A stretch of 33,171 nt of DNA, from assembly GCA_030950835.1 (NCBI GenBank), contig JAUZQU010000174.1:1-33171 (forward strand). The letters run 5' to 3'. Below, piece after piece: positions 17,572 to 25,385 of the stretch. This DNA is from Mariprofundaceae bacterium (GTDB lineage Bacteria > Pseudomonadota > Zetaproteobacteria > Mariprofundales > Mariprofundaceae). The position numbers were made by a program, and so were the translations under genes. A model generated the notes under the pieces. That model was given only the letters and a program-made list of their open reading frames with translations, ran no database searches and had not been told where the DNA came from. The stretch's first letter is position 1. Each line of letters opens with the position of its first letter.

Positions 17572-18320
17572 AAACAGTATTGATTACAGGCGCTTCAGGT
17601 GGTTTTGGTTATGAATTTGCCAAACAACTAGAGCAAGATGGTTATGCTTTATTACTGCACGGGCGTGATGCTGTGCGTTTGCAGCTTACGTTAGATGCAT
17701 TGCAATATCCAGAACGCCACAGCATTGTTTTGGCTGATTTATCTTCGCGTAAAGCCACGGAAGATTTGATAGCAAGCTTATCCAATCAAGAAAACTTGTA
17801 TGGTTTGGTGAACAATGCGGGTTTTGGAGTGTGGGGTGCTTTTGCTGATAAAGAAGGGGTGGCGCAAGCTGATGTGATTCGGGTGGATTTGTTGGCGCCT
17901 GTGATGTTAGCCCATGCTTTGCTGCCTAGGTTGAAAAAACAGCATGGTTTTATGATTAATGTGTCTTCTTTAGCCGCAGAAACACCATTGCCATATTTGG
18001 CAACCTATGCGGCAGTCAAAGCAGGTATGACTTTCTGGAGCGAAGCCGTGCGCATGGAAAATGAACAGGATTTACGGGTGGTTACGCTTGCACCTGGCCC
18101 TTCGCCTACGGGTTTTCGCGATGTTTCGGGTGCGCCCAAAGGTAAGGGAAGTCTGTTTAGTACACCTGCTTTGAAAGTGGTGGAAGCAGGTTTGCAAACG
18201 TTGCGTATGGGTGGTGGTTATTGTGTGCCAGGCATTCGCCATAGGCTGTTATGGTTGATTCAATGTTGTACGCCGCGTGTGCTGGCTTTGACAATGATGG
18301 CAAAATATCTCAAAAAGTAG
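17568..18320 (+). CDS. Short-chain dehydrogenase/reductase (SDR)
   Basis: TVLITGASGGFGYEFAKQL, NNAGFGVWG, YLATYAAVKAGMTFWSEAVRME. Confidence 0.93.
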   Translation: MKTVLITGASGGFGYEFAKQLEQDGYALLLHGRDAVRLQLTLDALQYPERHSIVLADLSSRKATEDLIASLSNQENLYGLVNNAGFGVWGAFADKEGVAQADVIRVDLLAPVMLAHALLPRLKKQHGFMINVSSLAAETPLPYLATYAAVKAGMTFWSEAVRMENEQDLRVVTLAPGPSPTGFRDVSGAPKGKGSLFSTPALKVVEAGLQTLRMGGGYCVPGIRHRLLWLIQCCTPRVLALTMMAKYLKK

Positions 18321-18327
18321 CAGCAAG

Positions 18328-19065
18328 GTGAACATACAACAGGGCGAAGCCTTTGCTTGGCAAATGCGCATGTCCAAACGGGCTAAACGACCAAGGATAA
18401 CACTGGATAAATATGGTGTTGTAGAGCTGGTTTGGCCTGAAAAAATGTCTACACGCACTGCACCCAAGTTGATGTTAGAACATACACCTTGGATATTACA
18501 ACGCCTTGAAGGTCAACCTCCACAACAAGCAGAAGAATTTCCGCCATCGCAACTGGACTTATTAGCCATGAATCAATGTTGGCAAGTGTATGATGCCCAG
18601 CATGATGCACAACATGCTGGGCATGTGCAGTTGCTTGAGCAGGAGCAAGGGACTTTATTGATTTCTGCTGAATGGGCTGATCGCGAAAAGTTACGCTTAT
18701 TGTTATGTGCTTGGCTAAAAGAGCAGGCTAAAGCCGTTTTAATACCTATGTTAGCAGATATTGCCGAAGAAATGGGTGAACACTATGCTTCGGTATCCAT
18801 ACGTTTACAAAAAAGGCGTTGGGGAAGTTGCTCGATTGCCAGACGTATTAACCTCAATGCAGCGCTGCTTTTTTTGCCGCCAGTTTTGGTGCGTCATGTG
18901 TTGATTCATGAGCTTGCTCACTTACAACACCACAACCATTCAGCTAAATTCTGGGCTTGGGTTGCCCAGCATGATAGCTGTTATAAACAACACCGTGCCG
19001 ACTTACATGCGCAAAGCCACCTTGTACCACAGTGGTTAACGCATCCCATCAAGCTGTATAATTAG
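18328..19065 (+). CDS. YgjP-like M48 (DUF45) metal-dependent hydrolase, GTG start
   Basis: RWGSCSIARRINLNAALLFLPPVLVRHVLIHELAHLQHHNHSAKFWAWV; start codon at 18328 is gtg. Confidence 0.9.
   Translation: MNIQQGEAFAWQMRMSKRAKRPRITLDKYGVVELVWPEKMSTRTAPKLMLEHTPWILQRLEGQPPQQAEEFPPSQLDLLAMNQCWQVYDAQHDAQHAGHVQLLEQEQGTLLISAEWADREKLRLLLCAWLKEQAKAVLIPMLADIAEEMGEHYASVSIRLQKRRWGSCSIARRINLNAALLFLPPVLVRHVLIHELAHLQHHNHSAKFWAWVAQHDSCYKQHRADLHAQSHLVPQWLTHPIKLYN
18593..18624. repeat. Perfect 12-bp inverted repeat with 8-nt loop inside the YgjP-like CDS
   Basis: ATGCCCAGCATG-ATGCACAA-CATGCTGGGCAT. Confidence 0.97.
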
Positions 19066-20219
19066 CGTTTTTCAATCGCAATATAACTTTGTTGGTGTTG
19101 CCCTGTGTAAATTTGCATAGGGCGATAAATAGGTCCATTTAACTGTTCTTTCCAGTGTGCCAACCAGCCAGATACACGTGCCATAGCAAAGATAGGGGTG
19201 AATAAATCGGTTTCAATACCCAGTTTGCGGTAAACAATGCCAGAATAAAAGTCTACATTCGGGCAAACACCCTTTTTACCTAAGGTTTCCTTAGAGAACT
19301 GCTCAATAAAACTGGCGATTTCGTAAGTAGGGTCTGCACCAAGTTCGGTAGTTAAATCGACATACAATTTCTGCAATAAAGTAGCTCTAGGGTCTTTGGT
19401 TTTATACACCCTATGCCCTAAACCTGCGATTTTTTCTTTATTGGCAAGTTTGTTGGTTAAATATGCTTCTGCATTGTCCAGCGTGCCGATTTCATCCAAC
19501 ATAGTCAGCACATCTTCATTGGCTCCACCATGTAAAGGGCCTGAAAGCGAACCAATGGCTGCGCTGATAGATGAATAGGGGTCCGCTTGAGAAGATGCGA
19601 CCACCAAGGTGGAAAAAGTGCTGGCATTCATGGTATGTTCAGCGTGTACAATCAAAGCGACATCCATAATACGCTCGGCTAAAGCGCTAGGCTCTTCACC
19701 TGTCAACATGTATAAGAAGTTGGCAGCATGGGTCAAATCGTCACGCGGTTGGATAGGGTCGTCCCCTTTGCGCATACGGGCATGGGCGGCAACAATAGTG
19801 GGAAGTTTGGCAATCAAACGCATATAGACTTCGCGGATTGCTGTTTCATCAGGTTGCTGGTTTAAACCTGTATCCATGGGGTAATACATGCCCAATACTG
19901 CCACGCAAGCTTGCAAGGCATCCATAGGGTGTGCCGATTCGGGAAAACACTTCATCATGTCACGAATGCCGAATTTAATGCGACGATGATGACGTAAATC
20001 ATCATCAAATAAGGCAAGTTCTTCTACGCTGGGTAAATGACCGTAAATCAGTATGTATGATGTTTCTTCAAAGGATGACTTCTCGGCTAATTCTTCAAGA
20101 TCAATGCCGCGATATTCTAAGTGCCCAAGCTGTCCATCAATAGATGATACTGCAGATTCTGCAACAGGTATGCCTGATAAACCAGGGGAATAACAACTGA
20201 TATTTTGCTTGCTCATCAT
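19062..20219 (-). CDS. gltA: Citrate synthase (short citrate/2-methylcitrate synthase type)
   Basis: LEYRGIDLEELAEKSSFEE, ASTFSTLVVASSQADPYSSISAAIGSLSGPLHGGANE, GLGHRVYKTKDPRA, VDFYSGIVYRKLGI. Confidence 0.94.
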   Translation of the reverse strand: MMSKQNISCYSPGLSGIPVAESAVSSIDGQLGHLEYRGIDLEELAEKSSFEETSYILIYGHLPSVEELALFDDDLRHHRRIKFGIRDMMKCFPESAHPMDALQACVAVLGMYYPMDTGLNQQPDETAIREVYMRLIAKLPTIVAAHARMRKGDDPIQPRDDLTHAANFLYMLTGEEPSALAERIMDVALIVHAEHTMNASTFSTLVVASSQADPYSSISAAIGSLSGPLHGGANEDVLTMLDEIGTLDNAEAYLTNKLANKEKIAGLGHRVYKTKDPRATLLQKLYVDLTTELGADPTYEIASFIEQFSKETLGKKGVCPNVDFYSGIVYRKLGIETDLFTPIFAMARVSGWLAHWKEQLNGPIYRPMQIYTGQHQQSYIAIEKR

Positions 20220-20284
20220 AATGCTCCTAAGCTAAGGCTGGATAGGGAAATGTCGGTTAAACTATGCATATAGGTCATAAAATA

Positions 20285-21118
20285 TTAAACTGCCAAGTCC
20301 GAAGCGGCAAAGGCACGCATTTTCTTCATGGCACGCGCTTCAAGTTGGCGTACACGTTCTAAAGAAATTTCAAGGATTTCAGACAAGTCTTTTAAGGTCA
20401 TGGCGGTATCTTGAAGATGGCGACGCTCAATGATGAAACGGTCGCGCTGGCTTAATTGCAATAACGCTTCTTTGAGTTGACTCTGTTGCTGGGCTGCTAA
20501 GCTGCTACGCATCACCAAGTCTTCAGGAGATGCTATGGCAGATGGCAGTGTTTCCACCATACTTTGCCCTTCAATTTCAGCATCCAAAGAGACATCACGT
20601 TGTAAATAAGCTTGAGCAGCCTCTTGGAATGCATTGCCTGAAATACCGTATTGCTCGCCTACAATATCCGCTTCTCGCCCATCTACTGCCGCAATACTTT
20701 CTTGGGCTTTGCGTAAACCAGCGAAGATTTTACGTTGCAATTTGGTGGTGCCAAGCTTGACAATGCTCCATGATTTCAAAATAAACTCATGAATGGAAGC
20801 ACGCACCCACCAAGAGGCGTAAGTCATCAAACGAAAACCACGTTCAGGGTCAAAACGTTTGACCGCATGCATCAAACCTAAAGTGCCTTCTTGGATTAAA
20901 TCGGATTCTTGTAAACCAAAGTGACGATATTCACGCGCAATCGATGCCACAGCATACAAATTAGCACGCACCAATTGTTCAGCAGCATCACGGTCTTGCT
21001 GCTCATGCCAGCGTTTTGCCAAGACCAACTCTTCTTCGCGATTCATACGCTCAACACGTTTGACGTCACGATAAAACAAAGCAAGGCTTGAAGTATCAAC
21101 AGCAGCTAAAGAAGTCAT
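20285..21118 (-). CDS. rpoH: RNA polymerase sigma factor RpoH (sigma-32)
   Basis: LVRANLYAVASIAREYRHFGLQESDLIQEGTLGLMHAVKRFDPERGFRLMTYASWWVRASIHEFILKSWSIVKLGTTKLQRKIFAGLRK (RpoH-typical) and region 4 LKDLSEILEISLERVRQLEARAMKKMR. Confidence 0.95.
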   Translation of the reverse strand: MTSLAAVDTSSLALFYRDVKRVERMNREEELVLAKRWHEQQDRDAAEQLVRANLYAVASIAREYRHFGLQESDLIQEGTLGLMHAVKRFDPERGFRLMTYASWWVRASIHEFILKSWSIVKLGTTKLQRKIFAGLRKAQESIAAVDGREADIVGEQYGISGNAFQEAAQAYLQRDVSLDAEIEGQSMVETLPSAIASPEDLVMRSSLAAQQQSQLKEALLQLSQRDRFIIERRHLQDTAMTLKDLSEILEISLERVRQLEARAMKKMRAFAASDLAV

Positions 21119-21158
21119 GTTTTATCCTCGGTATATCCATGTTTACACATGCATGAAT

Positions 21159-21186
21159 AGCATAGCAAAACAGTAAATTTTGTCAA
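21159..21186 (-). promoter_or_regulatory. Candidate sigma70 promoter of rpoH
   Basis: Minus strand TTGACA - 16 nt - TATGCT upstream of the rpoH ATG. Confidence 0.55.
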
Positions 21187-21253
21187 TCACACTTGTATGG
21201 CAGAGGCGCATTGTAGCGGTTTATGATGAAGATGGAATGAATAAGGTGCTGTT

Positions 21254-22555
21254 TTAAGGCGTTGTAGCTGCCAAGCCAAGCCAAGTTTTCTCAATGACCG
21301 TCTTTTGCCGCTGCTGTATCAGCACATCGGGCATGGTGATGGTCGAAATTACTTGTCCTTGCTGCCCAATCAAGCTGAGTTTGGCGGGGTAAGTACCTGC
21401 TTTTAAACGTAAACGGGCGAAGTGGATGTTTTTGGGCAAGGTCAACCAACTTCGTGTATCGGCAGTTTCGGTGAGTATACCCGCTACATTGAGCAAGAAA
21501 CCTGCAAAAGCACCATTGTTTCTTTCTGCCTTCTTTGCAGCTGCTTTTTTTAACATGGTGCGGGCAATCAGGCGGGCAATCATAGCTGGTTTGTGTTGCT
21601 CCAAGGAAGCTCTAGCAATAGCATCAAAATCATTGACCAGCACTGTTTCAACGACGTGCTTACCGATATGAAGTTGCACTTTTTTCACCCTAGAAGCCCG
21701 TGATTGGTAGTAGGGCATGGAGATGCGTAAAGCGATGCCTTCATGGTTGTACACCACTATTTCTTGGGCACGTTTGATGGGGGCAAGGGCATGGTGAAAG
21801 AGTAAAACGACTTCACCAGCTTGTGCATCATTGGTTAGATGAGGCTTTTGCAGTTTAAATTGCTGTTGGTATCCTTGATATTCTTTATCTAAGCCCATTT
21901 TCTTGCTCAAACGCAATAAATCATGCTTTAAAAATGAAGGCACAGCCACAGCAAAGCTTTTTTGGTATTTGATATATGCCTGATAAGCCTTGCGATAAGC
22001 AATCATGGCATCGCTCCACTCACCACCTTGCTCATAAATGAAAGCTGTTAAATAACGTGAAAAGGCATCTTCAGTATAGATATTCGCATCGTCATCATCT
22101 TGCGCTTTTGCCAAGGCTTTTAAGCGCACGTCTACCTGCAAAGCCTCAACCCTGGCTTCATCCCAAAGCCCCAGTTGTATATAATTCAGCGCAGCATAAA
22201 CATGAATCGCGACCTGCTCATAACTTTCGCCTTCATAACTCAAAACCGCATCATTGATAGTCAAAGCACCAACTTGTTCGACCACGCTGATGCCATCAAG
22301 CTCCTCAATGACTGCCTTGGCTGCTTCAAAGCTTTGGTTACTTTGTGGATATAACCCAGCCATGCGTTGCAACATGGCTTTGTCTACCCAATAGAGGAAA
22401 CGATCCGCCTTGGTTTTGGGTTGTTTTTCCATTTCCAGCAATGCTTGTTCAGGTTTGCCTTGCAGCAATAAAGTTTCAACTTGCTGAAAGTTTTGACTAT
22501 AACTCGCGCAACCCGAAAGCACCGCCAGCAGGAGGATAAGTATGATTTTTTTCAA
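21254..22555 (-). CDS. COG3014 family lipoprotein with TPR-like region
   Basis: MKKIILILLLAVLSGCASYSQNFQQVETLLLQGKPEQALLEMEKQ; overall COG3014-like, adjacent to LpoB. Confidence 0.8.
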   Translation of the reverse strand: MKKIILILLLAVLSGCASYSQNFQQVETLLLQGKPEQALLEMEKQPKTKADRFLYWVDKAMLQRMAGLYPQSNQSFEAAKAVIEELDGISVVEQVGALTINDAVLSYEGESYEQVAIHVYAALNYIQLGLWDEARVEALQVDVRLKALAKAQDDDDANIYTEDAFSRYLTAFIYEQGGEWSDAMIAYRKAYQAYIKYQKSFAVAVPSFLKHDLLRLSKKMGLDKEYQGYQQQFKLQKPHLTNDAQAGEVVLLFHHALAPIKRAQEIVVYNHEGIALRISMPYYQSRASRVKKVQLHIGKHVVETVLVNDFDAIARASLEQHKPAMIARLIARTMLKKAAAKKAERNNGAFAGFLLNVAGILTETADTRSWLTLPKNIHFARLRLKAGTYPAKLSLIGQQGQVISTITMPDVLIQQRQKTVIEKTWLGLAATTP

Positions 22556-22585
22556 GGTTATAAGCGCTTGCTGTTGTGAAATATT

Positions 22586-23191
22586 TTAACGAAAGAAACC
22601 TTCTTTCTCTAAGACTTTTTTGATGCGTTTTTGCCCAGCCCATACTTTCCTGTTGTTTTTCAGGCTGATTAAATTCAAATCAATTTGATAGAATTTCACT
22701 TGCATATCACCAGCAGCATCCATGATGGTATTGATTTCACCTTGCAACATAAAATCAGCACCCGTTTCTTGACCAGCAGCATGTTGGGTATCGGTAGAGG
22801 CATTGTAAGCTTGGTCATCACGTTCACTACGAATCGCTTCACGCTCTTGGCTAGAAGCCACAAACTCGACTTCACCAGAATTGAGTAGTTCGCGCTCTAA
22901 ATCTTTAATAAAAGTGCGCAAATTGATGTGTTCATGGCTTAAATTACGAATCTTACCCACAATCACCACAGGATTTTTCTCTTGTTTAACTTGGTATTTC
23001 ACCAACCACTTACGCGACAACACATCACGCACCATATTTGCTGAAACCAAACGTGAGTCGGTATCGTTCCAACTGCCGCTTAAATCTTGCACACTATCGC
23101 TATCGACACGGTTGACGCTGGTCGAACTACAAGCTGTCAGCCCTAAGAGCAAGGCAGCTACCATCATGATTTTCAAGTTTGTTTTATACAT
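22586..23191 (-). CDS. lpoB: Penicillin-binding protein activator LpoB-like lipoprotein
   Basis: LLGLTACSSTSVNRVDSDSVQDLSGSWNDTDSRLVSANMV..., FMLQGEINTIMDAAGDMQVKFYQIDLNLISLKNNRKVWAGQKRIKK. Confidence 0.88.
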   Translation of the reverse strand: MYKTNLKIMMVAALLLGLTACSSTSVNRVDSDSVQDLSGSWNDTDSRLVSANMVRDVLSRKWLVKYQVKQEKNPVVIVGKIRNLSHEHINLRTFIKDLERELLNSGEVEFVASSQEREAIRSERDDQAYNASTDTQHAAGQETGADFMLQGEINTIMDAAGDMQVKFYQIDLNLISLKNNRKVWAGQKRIKKVLEKEGFFR

Positions 23192-23231
23192 ATACTACTC
23201 CTTTTTTTCACTTCAATGCACTGTAAAGCGT

Positions 23232-23948
23232 TTACACCACGGCTTGAATCGCCGCCAATAAAGCTGCGGCAGCAGTTTCTGTGCGCATCACTCTTGCACC
23301 AAAAGTTAATGTTGCAAAACCTTTGTGGTGTAAACATTGTAAATCTTGTGTTGTCCAACCACCTTCAGGGCCTATGGCTAAGGTGATATCGTTGAAACCT
23401 TGGATATGTTCTCTGCATGTTGCCCATGTTTGGGCATCTCTAGGATGCAAGGCAAAAGCTGCACCTTGGGTTTGCACCTGATCCAGCTTGGTCAACCATG
23501 CTACGCTGGGTACAGCAGTGCGCTCGCTTTGTTCGGCGGCCTCAACAACGATTTTTTGCCAACGCAACAAACGTTTTTCGCGTTTGTTATCAGGTAGTTT
23601 AAGCGTAGAACGCTCACTATTGACGATTTGAAAGCTGCTCGCGCCCAATTCAGTGGCTTTTTGTAAGACAGTTTCAATTTTTTCACTTTTGTTGGCAGCT
23701 TGGATGATGTGTACACCGCAAGGTAGTTCTCGGTTGACGGCATCTAAGTCTGCCAAGCGACATTCACCACCATCTTTGGCTAGGAAAGTGAGTTCGGCCT
23801 GATATTCACCACCAGAACCATTAAACACCGTAATCGGATCGCCAGCTTGTAAACGCATCACTTGGCGCAAATAACGCGCTTGCTCTGCTTCAATCTGAAC
23901 TAAGGTTTGTGCTGCAAGCTCAACATTTAAATAGATTCTACAGTGCAT
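23232..23948 (-). CDS. rsmE: 16S rRNA (uracil(1498)-N(3))-methyltransferase
   Basis: HYLR-like RYLRQVMRLQAGDPITVFNGSGGEYQAEL, KSEKIETVLQKATELGASSFQIVNSERS, LAIGPEGGWTTQDLQ, LGARVMRTETAAAALLAAIQ-type end. Confidence 0.95.
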   Translation of the reverse strand: MHCRIYLNVELAAQTLVQIEAEQARYLRQVMRLQAGDPITVFNGSGGEYQAELTFLAKDGGECRLADLDAVNRELPCGVHIIQAANKSEKIETVLQKATELGASSFQIVNSERSTLKLPDNKREKRLLRWQKIVVEAAEQSERTAVPSVAWLTKLDQVQTQGAAFALHPRDAQTWATCREHIQGFNDITLAIGPEGGWTTQDLQCLHHKGFATLTFGARVMRTETAAAALLAAIQAVV

Positions 23949-23974
23949 ATGTCCTCATGCTGTTGGCGGTGGAG

Positions 23975-24247
23975 TTAAGCAAAAACATAATGTTTTTTCA
24001 CTGCCGATAAAATTTCCCAAAAGCATGACATACCTGCAGGTAAAGTCACCAAGTCTCCTTTGCCAAAACATACAGACTTACCACCATCAGGGGTGACAAT
24101 CACATCGCCCTCTAATACATAACAGACTTCGGCAGTATCATATGTCCAAGGAAAGCTGGACACTTCTTTTTCCCAAATAGACCAAGTAGATACGCCTAAA
24201 GACTCTAATTTCTCTGCGGATGGTTGTTCAATGATGATTTGGCTCAT
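23975..24247 (-). CDS. Small cupin-domain protein
   Basis: SFPWTYDTAEVCYVLEGDVIVTPDGGKSVCFGKGDLVTLPAGMSCFWEI. Confidence 0.88.
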   Translation of the reverse strand: MSQIIIEQPSAEKLESLGVSTWSIWEKEVSSFPWTYDTAEVCYVLEGDVIVTPDGGKSVCFGKGDLVTLPAGMSCFWEILSAVKKHYVFA

Positions 24248-25278
24248 GTGCTGTCCTCCATGTGCATTTGTAAGACCAGCTTGCCAGATTGATGACCAGC
24301 TTCAAGGCGGCGGTGTGCTTCATTTGCTTCTGATAAGGGTAGCACATCATCGACATAAATGGAAAGTTTTTGCGCATTAAAAAATTGGACACACTGCTCT
24401 AAAATGGCGGCATGATGTTCGCCCAAGGCATCGATTTCTTGTAACATAGGGGTCAACATCAGGGTTTGGCAAAGCCGTATATTCTTTTTGCGCAAACTTG
24501 CCATGTCCATATCATCGGGAAACTGCAACAAACTCACCATATCGCCATACAAACGCATGGCAGGAATCAACTGTGTCAAGGCATCACCACCCACAGTGTC
24601 CAATGCCACATCAATGCCTTGCCCATCAGTCCAAGCCAGTAAACGCTCGGCGACATCTTCTTGTGTGTAATCAATGATGAGATCCGCTCCCAACTGGCGC
24701 ACCAAATCTGCTTTAGCCGCCGAACTCACGCTGGTTGCGACTTCCGCGCCTGCAATTTTCGCCAATTGAATCGCCACATGCCCCACACCACCTGCACCAG
24801 CATGAATAAACACCTTTTGCCCAGATTGGATTCTGGCTCTATCAAATAATGCCTCCCAAGCAGTAATCAATACCAAAGGGCAGGCCGCCGCGCTATCAAA
24901 GTCTAAGGATTCAGGTTTTAAAGCCACGTAAGCTGCTTTGATGACAGCATATTCGGCATAATTACCTGCAGAATACGCTTTATCTGCCGATTTCTGCCCT
25001 AAACCACCATAACAGTAATATACCGCATCACCCAACTGTAAGTGGGTTACATCAGCACCAACTTTTTCCACAAAACCAGCGCCATCACAACCCAATACCG
25101 CTGGATAAGCTTGTTCAAAAAACATGCCATTCGCGCGTAGTTTGGTATCAATAGGGTTGACGCCTGCTGCCATGACTTTGATGATCACTTCATCTGCTGC
25201 GCAGCTTGTGGGTTGTTCGATGTGTTGCAGTTGTAATACATCCACATCACCTGATTGTTGTATCATCATGGCTTGCAT
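24244..25278 (-). CDS. Zinc-type/quinone oxidoreductase (MDR superfamily)
   Basis: GVNPIDTKLRANG, PAVLGCDGAGFVEKVG, VFIHAGAGGVGHVAIQLAKIAGAEV, DVALDTVGGDAL. Confidence 0.93.
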   Translation of the reverse strand: MQAMMIQQSGDVDVLQLQHIEQPTSCAADEVIIKVMAAGVNPIDTKLRANGMFFEQAYPAVLGCDGAGFVEKVGADVTHLQLGDAVYYCYGGLGQKSADKAYSAGNYAEYAVIKAAYVALKPESLDFDSAAACPLVLITAWEALFDRARIQSGQKVFIHAGAGGVGHVAIQLAKIAGAEVATSVSSAAKADLVRQLGADLIIDYTQEDVAERLLAWTDGQGIDVALDTVGGDALTQLIPAMRLYGDMVSLLQFPDDMDMASLRKKNIRLCQTLMLTPMLQEIDALGEHHAAILEQCVQFFNAQKLSIYVDDVLPLSEANEAHRRLEAGHQSGKLVLQMHMEDST

Positions 25279-25385
25279 AGCTTTGTTTCCCCTTGTTGAT
25301 TAGCGTTGAATCAGGGCAATGATGTGGGGATGCTGCTGAATTTCAAGTGTTGTGCTGTTTAGTCCGTCCATGCCAGAGCTGGATT

